Shown here in pieces: positions 34,234 to 44,752 of a DNA stretch of 64,000 bases. Location: NCBI RefSeq assembly GCF_003966225.1, contig NZ_RXNU01000001.1, forward strand, positions 124,001 through 188,000. Direction: 5' to 3'. Made by a program: the position numbers and the translations under genes. This stretch comes from Shewanella canadensis. Lineage in GTDB: Bacteria; Pseudomonadota; Gammaproteobacteria; Enterobacterales; Shewanellaceae. The first letter of the stretch is position 1, and each line of letters starts with the position of its first letter. The notes beneath the pieces are model-generated. The model did not search any database and had not been told where the DNA came from. It saw only the letters and a program-made list of their open reading frames with translations.

Positions 34234-36850
34234 GAATTTGAAATTCAGTTTACTTCTTATGATTTTCATTACTCTGAGTGCAAATGGGGCTTCATCATGT
34301 GTTGATATTTTTACCGACCCGCCAACCGGAAACCATGACCCATATGGGTTAACCCCTCCCGATGATATTGGCCCTGACTTGGGGAGTTTGACCTGTAGCA
34401 AACATGGACAAAGCACTTCATGTTCACCTGATGATACTTTCGCCTCTGGAGATTATAATTTTAGTGCGGGTAGCTTCCATCAAGGAAGTTATATAGATAC
34501 TGATGGAACGACGACTCGCCTCTACTTTGATAACTTATCAATGACTAAGGCTTATATAAATTGGGGAGGAGATACGGAAGACCTGATTATATATGTTAGG
34601 GGAGATTTAACAGTCGCCGGTCAGAACTACATTAATGGCATTGTTTACGTTGCAGGTAAGGTGGAGTTAACGGGTAATGCCAGTATTGATGGAGCCTTAG
34701 CTTCTGGGGGGGGGCTGACTATTGAGGGAAATGGCGATGTTGATTTCGATGAAGAGGCGGTTAAAAATGCTGATTTTGGTGGCATGACCTGCGAGACTCC
34801 CGAACCTGCAACCAATCACTATCGTATCGAGTTTTCATCAGATGCCCTCAGCTGTACGGCAAAAAACATTACAATTAAATCCTGTGCTAACAGTGATTGC
34901 AGCGCATTAACTTCAGTTGATTCATCCGTAGATTTAATTAAAGGTGATGCGACGTATAGCACTCTTACCTTTCAAGGCAGTACTAAGGTTGATCTATGGC
35001 ATGGGGAAGGCGGGCCAACGACTATTAGTCTGGGGGCTATGTCACCGGCTGGCTCCTATCGCTGTTATGTAGATAACCACCTGGGTGATGAGAATATCGC
35101 TTGTCCGTTGTACTTTGCTAAGGCGGGCTTTATCGTCAAGATCGATAATTACCTTTCTAACAAGCCTCAGGAGAAGATAGAGATCTCCGCAGTTAAAAAA
35201 AGTGATACCAGTACTCAATGTGTCCCCGCATTTGGCACCACCTCCACCACTAGAGATGTTAACTTCTGGAGTGAATATATAAGTCCCACTCCCGCTGCGA
35301 TCGTCACAGGAAGCTCAGCGTCAGTTGATGGGGACAATATCGGCACAAGCTCCTTAAACCCCACTCTAATCTCGTTAACTTTCAACAGTGAAGGTAAAGC
35401 TGAGTTTTATTTGAACTACCCCGATGCCGGTAAGATTGCCATTCATACCAAATACATAGCTCCTGCCGGTGAAGACGACGAAGGGCTGGTTATGGAGGGC
35501 TCAGATAATACGGTGCGTTACCCCGTCGGGCTATGCATTAAGCCGGAAACGGTATGCACAGCAGGTGATGATACCTGTCCCAAGTTTAAAATAGCCGGTG
35601 AGACCTTCAACACCTCAATACAGGCCATGGCGTGGGATGAGGATAGTGATAAGGATATTTGTGAACACTCGACGACGCCAAACTATGTTCAGACCGATAT
35701 CGCCCTTGGACACACACTGAAGCAACCTGTGGACGGCGCCTTGGGCGAATTAGGGTTAAGTGAATATGAGCATAAGGCTAAGGCAGATAGCCTGAATGAG
35801 TTTGCACAGTCGATCGGTGAGGTGGGCGTATTTAGTTTAACGGCAACGCCGCCGAATGGTTATCTGGGGGAGAATATCAATATTCCCTCGGCGGAAAGCC
35901 AACCAGTAGGTCGCTTCTATCCTCAAGATTTTGAGCTTTATGAAGAGAGCATGATCGCGGCATGTGGCACCGGAGTTACCGCATTTACCTACATGGACGA
36001 ACCCACTTCGCTAATGATGAAAATCAGGGCGAGGAACCTCAGTGGCGTCACAACACGAAACTATTTTAAAGATGAGACCGTGGACTTCGCATCCGGCTCT
36101 GCACTGTTAGTCGCTGAAAATGGTAATGCCGGTGTCGATTTTCAAGTCAGGCTTACCGGGTTAACGGACTTGAAATGGGAAAAAGATGACCAAGGTGTGC
36201 AGGCGGTAGAGAGTGATATTCAATTCACTCGTTTGCTTGATGGCAATCTGGATGGTCCCTACGCCTCTATGGCCATAGGTGTACAGATGAGTGATAAAGA
36301 TGGTGTCTTGATAGACTCATCCGATATGAATGCGAAGACAAGTGATGACTGCGCTATCTCAGACAGCTGTAACGCGAAGCTGATATCTACCCAACATTAT
36401 CGACACGGCCGTATGGTGTTGGAGAACGCCTATGGTCCCGAAACCGATACCATAAGAATGCCGGTGACGGCTCAGTATTGGGATGGCGCTCAGTGGGTGG
36501 TCAATACCTTAGACAACTGTACCGATATCGCCTCGGCGGGGCTTCCTGTTACAGATGTAGTTTATAATCCGGCACTTGTATCTCCTCAATCGGTGACTCG
36601 AGTGGCAGGGACAAACACTGTGCCGGACAGCGACTTTTCGGTGGGAAGGTTTGAGCTGCTGTGGCAATCTTTAGTCGCAACGCCCAATCGGTACCGCGGC
36701 CAGGTCACCGCGCCACTAGTCGTACCGGCTTGGTTACAATGGTATTGGAACTGGAATAGTGATGGGGCCTTGTCCGATCCACGAGCCAGCGCCTTCTTCG
36801 GGACTTATAGAGGCCATGACCGCGTCATTCAGTGGCGAGAGGTGAATTAG
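34226..36850 (+). CDS. mshQ: MSHA surface protein MshQ
   Basis: An 874-residue exported protein starting at GTG, overlapping mshP by eight bases, with an N-terminal signal peptide (about 1–20). Residues 85–175 contain short β-repeats (DLTVAGQNYINGIVYVAGKV) typical of a small β-helix. From about 198 it carries the long MshQ-type (DUF6701-like) region, ending in DPRASAFFGTYRGHDRVI. MshQ is thought to be surface-exposed and to contribute to adhesion; this is inferred from the family. It has a second paralogue immediately downstream. Confidence 0.9.
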   Translation: MTKNLKFSLLLMIFITLSANGASSCVDIFTDPPTGNHDPYGLTPPDDIGPDLGSLTCSKHGQSTSCSPDDTFASGDYNFSAGSFHQGSYIDTDGTTTRLYFDNLSMTKAYINWGGDTEDLIIYVRGDLTVAGQNYINGIVYVAGKVELTGNASIDGALASGGGLTIEGNGDVDFDEEAVKNADFGGMTCETPEPATNHYRIEFSSDALSCTAKNITIKSCANSDCSALTSVDSSVDLIKGDATYSTLTFQGSTKVDLWHGEGGPTTISLGAMSPAGSYRCYVDNHLGDENIACPLYFAKAGFIVKIDNYLSNKPQEKIEISAVKKSDTSTQCVPAFGTTSTTRDVNFWSEYISPTPAAIVTGSSASVDGDNIGTSSLNPTLISLTFNSEGKAEFYLNYPDAGKIAIHTKYIAPAGEDDEGLVMEGSDNTVRYPVGLCIKPETVCTAGDDTCPKFKIAGETFNTSIQAMAWDEDSDKDICEHSTTPNYVQTDIALGHTLKQPVDGALGELGLSEYEHKAKADSLNEFAQSIGEVGVFSLTATPPNGYLGENINIPSAESQPVGRFYPQDFELYEESMIAACGTGVTAFTYMDEPTSLMMKIRARNLSGVTTRNYFKDETVDFASGSALLVAENGNAGVDFQVRLTGLTDLKWEKDDQGVQAVESDIQFTRLLDGNLDGPYASMAIGVQMSDKDGVLIDSSDMNAKTSDDCAISDSCNAKLISTQHYRHGRMVLENAYGPETDTIRMPVTAQYWDGAQWVVNTLDNCTDIASAGLPVTDVVYNPALVSPQSVTRVAGTNTVPDSDFSVGRFELLWQSLVATPNRYRGQVTAPLVVPAWLQWYWNWNSDGALSDPRASAFFGTYRGHDRVIQWREVN

Positions 36851-37260
36851 TTCCTCTATCTCTATGAGTTAATTAATATTAACAGTCCCAACTCCATCAC
36901 AACTGCGAGAATAATCATGGGAAAAGCTACTCGTTTAATTTGTTAAGCCACACTTTTGTGATCCAGCTAGCAAATTGAGTTGATACTCGTACATTAGGCT
37001 TACTTTTGTGAACCTTACGTAACACTAAGTGATAATATTTCGCCGAAATTTCATTACCTCGGGGTTATCACTGGTGTCCAGCTATCTGTCAGCAATTTAT
37101 TCTGATTGCTTCTCACTATTTAGTCTTAGCTTTTGTATAGAAATTCGAAGTCACCTTCAGTTCCCGTCGCCATGAGGCTCTCTGTTTCTAAGCTCTCTGT
37201 TTCCAGGTTCATTTTTACTGTGAGCTTATAACCTTTTCACCTCTTGTATCTAAGTCTGTT
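36851..37260 (+). other. Intergenic region between the two mshQ genes
   Basis: No gene or clear terminator is visible. The first bases, TAGTTCCT at the mshQ stop, match the sequence at the stop of the second copy. A short imperfect direct repeat (CTCTCTGTTTC twice) lies near 37177–37202. A longer frame starts at 37261 and is described separately. Confidence 0.4.
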
Positions 37261-37440
37261 ATGCCTAACTTTCAGTTTAAAGAATCGAGTTTCATCTATC
37301 GTACTTTTCTTACCTATCTTAGTGATCTAGCAGATCTGACCTGGGGTATTACAACATCTTGCATCGGGGCTGAACACATTTGCGACAAAGAGGACAAGCG
37401 GTTAGTTTGTTGCCAGGTGGAGGTAGAAGTTCGTGGTTAA
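37261..37440 (+). pseudogene. Remnant of mshP 3' end
   Basis: An open frame from ATG 37261 to TAA 37438–37440 encodes 59 residues ending QVEVEVRG. The last 25 or so bases match the 3' end of true mshP (GCCAGGTGGAGGTAGAAG is shared), and the following mshQ-like gene begins at GTG with the same overlap geometry as at mshP/mshQ. Farther upstream the similarity fades. This suggests that a duplication copied mshQ with the tail of mshP attached. Confidence 0.6.
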
Positions 37441-40400
37441 GTTAATTCTATTTTTTATTCTATTTTCTTTCACCGCTCTTGCACCTCTTAATGCTTTTGC
37501 GCAGGGGGTGATAGATCCCGCCATCTATTTTCCTGCGGTGGTTCAAGGTCACCATAAAGATGATGCCAGAGATTGTCATGGGATCGGTGATAAGCAGATT
37601 GAACAGAAAGAGGATGCGAAAATAAATGGTACTAATGGTGAAGAGTTAGCTTTTTGTAGTGTTAATGATGACATTCCCAAAAAGGGCTGTGACAACGGGA
37701 GTGGGGGTTACCATAGGTGTAAGAGCACAGGTAGTGATATTAGAGGGATTGCATTAGAAAAATTCCCTAAGAATAAGAGTAAGAAAAAGATTGAAAATTG
37801 TGATAATAAACCCGATTCAGAGAAGTACGAAAAATTAGTAATTAAAGACTGTGATCTGACCCTGCCAGACATTGGTGGGGATTACCTGATAAAAGAGGTC
37901 ATACTGGAAGATGAAGCTACTTTGACTTTACCTGCTGGGGATTACTGGTTCGAAAAACTCGAAGTCAAAGAGGATAGTGAAATTATTCCTGTCGGAGATG
38001 TTCGTATTTTTGTAAAGCATGATATGAAGATAGAAGACGGTGAGGTTAAGAAAAATAGCATGGGACAAACCATGCTAATAGGGCATCAAAAAATTGAGAT
38101 AACCAAAGAGTCTGAAGTATATGCCCTTATCTATAGCGACAAAGAGGTCATCTTAAAAGAGGAGGCTGTAGTCTTTGGTCGAGTTACAACTAAAAAACTT
38201 AAGATGGAGAATGAGTCCAAGATAAGTAAATTAGACTTAGATCCTCCTCAACCCCCATTTGCTCTTCAATTTGGTAAGGCCAGATCGGGTTCTGTCATAT
38301 TCGATACTCCATTTGAACCTGGTGTTACACCACTTATCTTCGTCATGCCGACTATTACCGATGATGATCCGGAAGATAATGATGGACCTGCCTCTGTTTT
38401 TCTTACCGATGTATCTAATACCGGATTTAGTTGGTGGCAGGTTGAGCCTGAAATTCCTTTGCGGAGATGGGATTTAGATTCCAGACCAATGAACGAGGTT
38501 CATTGGATCGCTATAACGTCAGGCCAACACGAACTATCTGATGGTACTTATCTCGAAGCCGGTACAGTGGATGTTAATGAACCGTTCTATAAAAACAAAG
38601 GTACGTATAAACAAATCACCATGAGTCGAAATTACGATGTGGTATTGAATCAGATTCAATCATCTAAGAATAGTTGTTGGCTGACCAGTACAGCCAAATG
38701 GCATAGCAATAGCTTATCGGTTGGCATTGATGTTTCAGAGGTAGTGGATGCTGGCCCTGGTAATGGATATGGCAATAAGTATTGCTTACCGGATTATGTC
38801 AAACTCAATAAATTGAAAACTGAACGAGTCGCATATTTAGCGCTGAAAAGTGGTGCGGGAAAAATCACTATCGATGGAAAAGATATCCAGTACCAGTTTG
38901 GATCCGATTTTTGGACTTCAAATTCATGGGACAGAGTGGATGCTAATCAACAATGTAGTACTTTACGTCCATTAGTCGGTTTTTCGAAAGCCCCTGTTTT
39001 TGTAGCGGGTAAACATTCTAGATTGGATAATAACGGCGGCTGGTTACGGCGATGTCAGCTGACTAAAAACAGTGTCAGTATGGTCACAGATGAAGATAGA
39101 TATCAAAACTCTGAAAGAGATCATGAAGCAGAGAAATATGGATTTGTGGCGTTAGAGGTTATTGAAGATATTCAAGAGCTAGTTCATCATTTTGAATTTG
39201 ACTATTCCAGCAGTCCTCTGACCTGCAATGCAGAGGCGATGACGATTCGTGCTTGCCGTAATGCAAATTGTGATCTGTTTACCGACCCGGTGACTGCAAC
39301 TTTGTTAGCGGAGACGAAGGCTAGTGGCGGTTGGGTTGGTGGAAATGACGTTAAGCTTGTCAATGGAAGTGCGAAAGTGAGTCTACGCTCTAATACCACT
39401 GAGCCGATCACCATTGGTGTCATCAGCTCTTTTCCATCAACGGTTGCTGGCAGTGATACTTTATGTAAAAAAGGAAGTGGGCTGCTCAACACGGCAAGTT
39501 GTACCATTGAATTTGCCAAAAGCGGCTTTATCTTAGATATTCCGGATGAGTTTTCAAATAAGCCATCGAAAAATATTCTGGTGAAAGCCGTAAAGGATGG
39601 AGGTGGTCAGCAGTGTATTCCCGCATTTAAAAATGAGCGTAAATCACTCGCTTTCTGGAGTGATTATATAGCGCCATCAACTGGTACCAAAAATATTTCT
39701 GTTAAATCCGGATCGGCTGAAGAAGAGATTGGAGACTCTGATATTAATCCTAAAACTTTCTTGCTAGATTTTGATAAAGATGGTGAAGCTAAAATAGATG
39801 TGAATTATGCCGATGCGGGCAAGGTGCAACTCAATGCCAGATACACAGGTTCAGGTGATGAATCGGGTCTGATTATGGGTGGTAGCGATTTGTTTGTTCG
39901 CCGTCCTGTAGGCATATGTGTTGAGTCTGAAGCTTGTGATAATTGTAGTGTCACTGGTAATAAATATAAAAGAGCTGGCGAAGAGTTTGATATTACCGTG
40001 AAGGCCATGGCGTGGCAGTCGGATAGTGATGGTGATATCTGCAACGAAAATATGATTACGCCCAACTTTACCCATAAGAATGTGGACTTCACACATGAGC
40101 TGATACGCCCCTCAGTTGATGATGGAGGCGTAAAAGGTTCGCTGGGGCTAAGTGAGTATGAGCAAACATCCGGTGAACAGACAATCAAGCAGTCTGTCTC
40201 TGAGGTCGGTATATTTACTTTCTCTGTGACACCTAAAGCAGGCGGGTATTTCGGTTATGATATCCCGGGGGCTACAACAGCAAGTATGGGGAGGTTCACG
40301 CCCTATTACTTGACTACAACGCCAACCATTCCCAAGTTACATCCAGGTTGTGTAGACTTTACCTATATAGACGAGCCCTTTGTTTTTAAAACGGGGCTTG

Positions 40401-41299
40401 AACCTAGGTTACTTATTGTTGGTAAAGATAAAGCCGGTAATGAGACTAAAAATTATCAGATTAAGACGGAAGATGAGAATTGGTGGAAATACAATAACCA
40501 ATGGGACGAGCGTAAGTTCAGTAACTTAGCTGGTTCACCATTACCGACATTAGAAGATGTGAGCCCGGATTCCAGCTCTGTAGCCTTTCTCGATGGCGTG
40601 AGTGGTGGCTCAAGATCGGCTTATTTGCAGAATGGAACGCTTAGATACAAGCGAACTTCAACTCCTTTGGCTCCCTTTAACGCATTATTTGAGTTTAAGT
40701 TATCAGCTGGTGATCTGAAGGACAGTGACGGCATCTGTTATCAAAAAAGTGCAACGTCTTCGTGTGCTGGGGTAACTTTTGAAGAGATAGCTAAAGGCGA
40801 TAATTTTGTGTTGAGATATGGCCGTCTGTTATTAGACAACGGTTATAGCCCCCAGTCGGAAAGCCTGCGTCTGCCATTGCGAACTGAGTATGTCAGCGCA
40901 GTGGCTGAGACCACAAATATCCCGACCTGGGTCACCAACGGTGATGATAGATGCTCTGTGTATAACACGCTAACCTCAACGGATACCACAGAGGCAGTGG
41001 CGACAGGTATGAATATGACCTCGCCAGCAGGTTTCCCGGCGATAACGGCTCACAGTGATTCTAAATTCCTCTTGCAAAGCGGGACCGTTGCCGAAGGTGT
41101 TGATCAGATCTATTTCACCGTTCCAAATACGTCCGGAGAAGTTCGGCTCAAGCAACATGTCGAGCCTTGGCTTAAGTGGTACTGGAACTTTGATGGCGAC
41201 AAGGCTAAGGCTAACGATCTTTATGATCCAAGAGCCAGCGCCTTCTTCGGCACCTATCGCGGTCACGATAAGGTGATCTACTGGCATGAAGTCAATTAG
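37433..41299 (+). CDS. Second, larger MshQ-like protein with lectin-like region
   Basis: A 1288-residue exported protein starting at GTG, with signal peptide (about 1–24, ending in NAFAQ). Residues 150–265 have short β-repeats (VILEDEATLTLPAGDYWF), lysine- and glutamate-rich. Residues 275–440 read like an H-type lectin domain (FALQFGKARSGSVIFDTPF, VTPLIFVMPTI, VHWIAI) and 465–575 look like a second, diverged copy. From about 585 it parallels the first MshQ to the end (DPRASAFFGTYRGHDKVI). The lectin-like region is absent from the first copy. It may be the adhesin of this pilus; this is inference. Confidence 0.85.
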   Translation: MVKLILFFILFSFTALAPLNAFAQGVIDPAIYFPAVVQGHHKDDARDCHGIGDKQIEQKEDAKINGTNGEELAFCSVNDDIPKKGCDNGSGGYHRCKSTGSDIRGIALEKFPKNKSKKKIENCDNKPDSEKYEKLVIKDCDLTLPDIGGDYLIKEVILEDEATLTLPAGDYWFEKLEVKEDSEIIPVGDVRIFVKHDMKIEDGEVKKNSMGQTMLIGHQKIEITKESEVYALIYSDKEVILKEEAVVFGRVTTKKLKMENESKISKLDLDPPQPPFALQFGKARSGSVIFDTPFEPGVTPLIFVMPTITDDDPEDNDGPASVFLTDVSNTGFSWWQVEPEIPLRRWDLDSRPMNEVHWIAITSGQHELSDGTYLEAGTVDVNEPFYKNKGTYKQITMSRNYDVVLNQIQSSKNSCWLTSTAKWHSNSLSVGIDVSEVVDAGPGNGYGNKYCLPDYVKLNKLKTERVAYLALKSGAGKITIDGKDIQYQFGSDFWTSNSWDRVDANQQCSTLRPLVGFSKAPVFVAGKHSRLDNNGGWLRRCQLTKNSVSMVTDEDRYQNSERDHEAEKYGFVALEVIEDIQELVHHFEFDYSSSPLTCNAEAMTIRACRNANCDLFTDPVTATLLAETKASGGWVGGNDVKLVNGSAKVSLRSNTTEPITIGVISSFPSTVAGSDTLCKKGSGLLNTASCTIEFAKSGFILDIPDEFSNKPSKNILVKAVKDGGGQQCIPAFKNERKSLAFWSDYIAPSTGTKNISVKSGSAEEEIGDSDINPKTFLLDFDKDGEAKIDVNYADAGKVQLNARYTGSGDESGLIMGGSDLFVRRPVGICVESEACDNCSVTGNKYKRAGEEFDITVKAMAWQSDSDGDICNENMITPNFTHKNVDFTHELIRPSVDDGGVKGSLGLSEYEQTSGEQTIKQSVSEVGIFTFSVTPKAGGYFGYDIPGATTASMGRFTPYYLTTTPTIPKLHPGCVDFTYIDEPFVFKTGLEPRLLIVGKDKAGNETKNYQIKTEDENWWKYNNQWDERKFSNLAGSPLPTLEDVSPDSSSVAFLDGVSGGSRSAYLQNGTLRYKRTSTPLAPFNALFEFKLSAGDLKDSDGICYQKSATSSCAGVTFEEIAKGDNFVLRYGRLLLDNGYSPQSESLRLPLRTEYVSAVAETTNIPTWVTNGDDRCSVYNTLTSTDTTEAVATGMNMTSPAGFPAITAHSDSKFLLQSGTVAEGVDQIYFTVPNTSGEVRLKQHVEPWLKWYWNFDGDKAKANDLYDPRASAFFGTYRGHDKVIYWHEVN

Positions 41300-41338
41300 T
41301 TCCTAGTTCCTAGGACTTAGGTTCTAGGACCTATGGGT
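41297..41338. repeat. 7-bp tandem repeat array starting at the stop codon
   Basis: Six units in exact 7-base register: TAGTTCC, TAGTTCC, TAGGACT, TAGGTTC, TAGGACC, TATGGGT. The TAG stop of the second mshQ-like gene is the first three bases of unit 1. The unit resembles the reverse complement (GGAACTA) of the GGAGCTA units at 31743–31826. Confidence 0.75.
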
Positions 41339-41491
41339 AAACGACAACTCATGGGTCCACATTTGCTTTTGGGCTGTATTTCATGAAACTTCGTGATTAA
41401 ATCTCTCCTTTGGCATGATAATTAAAAAAAAAACGCTTCATTAGCAAATGTTAACCTCATCGCCCTTGTGTCATCAGGGTGTCGTTGATAG

Positions 41492-42589
<1,098 letters not shown>

Positions 42590-42601
42590 TTTGGTATGAA
42601 T

Positions 42602-42630
42602 AAGGCGGTGCTTAACCGCCTTGTTTTTTT
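42602..42630 (+). terminator. Intrinsic terminator between mreB and mreC
   Basis: AAGGCGGT, loop GCTTA, then ACCGCCTTG followed by TTTTTTT, 12 bases after the mreB stop codon. Confidence 0.9.
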
Positions 42631-42727
42631 CTATTCCTCATTATCGTTGCAGGTTATGAATACCTGATATTGTTTTATCACCCCTTTAAATGCTGATTAG
42701 CATTACGAAACCATTTTATAGTTTTTT

Positions 42728-43624
42728 ATGAAGCCCATTTTTGCACGTGGTATTTCAAACCAATTCAGGCTGACACTGGCAATTATTTTGTCGGTGATCC
42801 TCATCGTGGCTAACAACCGACTCGACCCCGTTCGTAAATCTGTCTCATCTGTTCTAAGTCCTCTTCAATACGTTGCGAATGTTCCGGGTGCACTCTTAGA
42901 CTGGTCGGCCGAGAGTCTCGCGACTCGAAGTATGCTGACAAAGCAGAACAAGGAGCTATTGAGGCAGCAACTTATGATGAGTGAGCGATTGCAGCGCTTC
43001 GAGCACCTCAGACAGGAAAATGACCGATTACGCGCACTGCTGGGCTCTCCCGTGCATATGGACTCGAAGAAGGTCGTCGCCGAGGTGATGGAAGTTGCCA
43101 GCGATCCCTATCATCAGTATGTGGTACTTAATCATGGTGCCATGAGCGGCGTGTTTGTCGGTCAGCCAGTAGTGGATGCACAAGGCGTAGTAGGGCAGGT
43201 GGTGCAGGTCAATGAGCTAACCAGCAGGGTGCTTCTTATCTCCGATGCAACCCATGGTATCCCGGTAAGAGTCACGCGTAACGACGTACGTCTGGTCGTG
43301 AAAGGCACGGGAGTACTCGATGAACTTGAGCTCAGCTATGTGTCTAAGAGTACAGATATCAGGGTCGGTGATCTCTTGGTCTCTTCGGGTCTGGGTAACC
43401 GTTTTCCCGAAGGTTACCCCGTTGCCCGTGTGATGAGCGTGGTCAAAGATGACGGACAAAGCTATGCCAATGTGATCGCTCAGCCGTTAGCCGCGCTCGA
43501 TAGAATTCGTTACCTTTTGTTGATTTGGCCCGATGAGCAGGAACAGAGTTTGAAAACAGATGAGCTCTCGAGCACAGAAACACCCTTAGAATCTCAGAAG
43601 CAAAACTCTGAGGTGAGCCAATGA
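42728..43624 (+). CDS. mreC: Rod shape-determining protein MreC
   Basis: A 298-residue inner-membrane protein: a membrane segment at about 14–34, a coiled coil (about 60–98, ERLQRFEHLRQENDRLRALL) and a periplasmic β-domain. MreC links MreB with the elongasome enzymes PBP2 and RodA. It overlaps mreD by four bases (ATGA). Confidence 0.95.
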   Translation: MKPIFARGISNQFRLTLAIILSVILIVANNRLDPVRKSVSSVLSPLQYVANVPGALLDWSAESLATRSMLTKQNKELLRQQLMMSERLQRFEHLRQENDRLRALLGSPVHMDSKKVVAEVMEVASDPYHQYVVLNHGAMSGVFVGQPVVDAQGVVGQVVQVNELTSRVLLISDATHGIPVRVTRNDVRLVVKGTGVLDELELSYVSKSTDIRVGDLLVSSGLGNRFPEGYPVARVMSVVKDDGQSYANVIAQPLAALDRIRYLLLIWPDEQEQSLKTDELSSTETPLESQKQNSEVSQ

Positions 43625-44109
43625 GTATGCATATTGCTAATGGACGCTGGGTGGTATGGTTGAGTTTTCTGGTCGCCATGTTATTTCAGATCATGCCACT
43701 GCCTGATCTTGTCGAGCCGTGGCGCCCGGACTGGTTATTGCTGGTTATCATCTATTGGGCTATGGCATTGCCCCACCGATATAATATTTTATCGGCCTGG
43801 CTCTTAGGCGTGCTGCTCGACATCATGTTGGGGGCGCATCTGGGTATTCGAGCATTATCGATCTCCTTAGTTGTCTATGTGGTGGTGTTACATTTTCAGC
43901 GGTTACGTAATTTCCCCATGTGGCAGCAGGCATTGATGATCTCCAGTTTGATCTGTTTATATCACCTGGTCATCTTCTGGGTTCAATTTGTAGTTGATAC
44001 GGCCACATTTGATGTGCGCCTATTTTTACCCGCCATCTCCTGTCTCATTATCTGGCCTTGGGTATTTTGGATCTTACGTCGTGTCAGGCGTTTATATAAG
44101 GTGAGATAA
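43621..44109 (+). CDS. mreD: Rod shape-determining protein MreD
   Basis: A 162-residue integral membrane protein with about five hydrophobic segments, matching MreD in length and the start pattern ([21 protein letters not shown]). It belongs to the elongation complex with MreC. It is followed by maf after two bases. Confidence 0.93.
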   Translation: MSMHIANGRWVVWLSFLVAMLFQIMPLPDLVEPWRPDWLLLVIIYWAMALPHRYNILSAWLLGVLLDIMLGAHLGIRALSISLVVYVVVLHFQRLRNFPMWQQALMISSLICLYHLVIFWVQFVVDTATFDVRLFLPAISCLIIWPWVFWILRRVRRLYKVR

Positions 44110-44111
44110 GA

Positions 44112-44708
44112 ATGAATGGTTCAGCTCGATTAGTATTGGCGTCAGCCTCTCCGCGCCGCAAAGAGTTGCTGACGCAGCTTGGTTTTTCAAAGGCCGGATT
44201 TAGCTTCGATACCCTGTCTGCAGATATCGATGAAACTCATCAGACGGGTGAATCGCCACAAGTGTTTGTTTCTCGCCTTGCGGTAGAGAAAGCCGAGGCT
44301 GGATTAGCCCTGTGTGATAACCTGACAACTCCCGTGGTATTAGGTTCTGATACTATAGTTGTATTAGGTGAGCAGATACTGGGTAAGCCGGTCGATGAAG
44401 CCCATGCGCTGAAGATGTTAACCGATCTGTCGGGACATATTCACAGCGTGATGACGGCAGTGGCTCTGATCGATGGCAAGAGGACACTGACGCGTCTGGT
44501 TGAGACCAAAGTACAGTTTTGTGATCTCAATGAGCAAGATATCCTAGCCTATATTGCCACCGGTGAGCCTATGGATAAGGCGGGAGCCTATGGGATCCAG
44601 GCATTAGGCGGAAGTTTTGTTGAGCGTATTGAAGGCAGTTATTCGGCCGTAGTGGGCTTGCCTCTGGTAGAGACCCGTGAACTGCTCAAAGAGATGAAAA
44701 TTTTATAA
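44112..44708 (+). CDS. Maf-family nucleoside triphosphate pyrophosphatase (YhdE type)
   Basis: A 198-residue Maf protein. Key motifs are [34 protein letters not shown] and the [13 protein letters not shown]…[16 protein letters not shown] end. E. coli YhdE, encoded at the same position, hydrolyses dTTP and UTP, and thus guards against modified nucleotides. The YhdE rather than YceF class is inferred from position and the YxxV-like C-terminal pattern. Older names call it a septum formation inhibitor. Confidence 0.92.
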   Translation: MNGSARLVLASASPRRKELLTQLGFSKAGFSFDTLSADIDETHQTGESPQVFVSRLAVEKAEAGLALCDNLTTPVVLGSDTIVVLGEQILGKPVDEAHALKMLTDLSGHIHSVMTAVALIDGKRTLTRLVETKVQFCDLNEQDILAYIATGEPMDKAGAYGIQALGGSFVERIEGSYSAVVGLPLVETRELLKEMKIL

Positions 44709-44752
44709 AGTTATCCAGGCCCCAGAACCTGGAAACTAGAAATCTACTAAAA

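Noticed and set aside
36851..37260. Possible full mshP pseudogene before the second mshQ
   Set aside because: Only the final part of the 37261–37440 frame resembles mshP; upstream of that I could not see convincing similarity.
44705..44752. Possible short 7-bp repeat array between maf and rng
   Set aside because: A few AACTAG-like pieces occur, but the period is not kept over more than two units.
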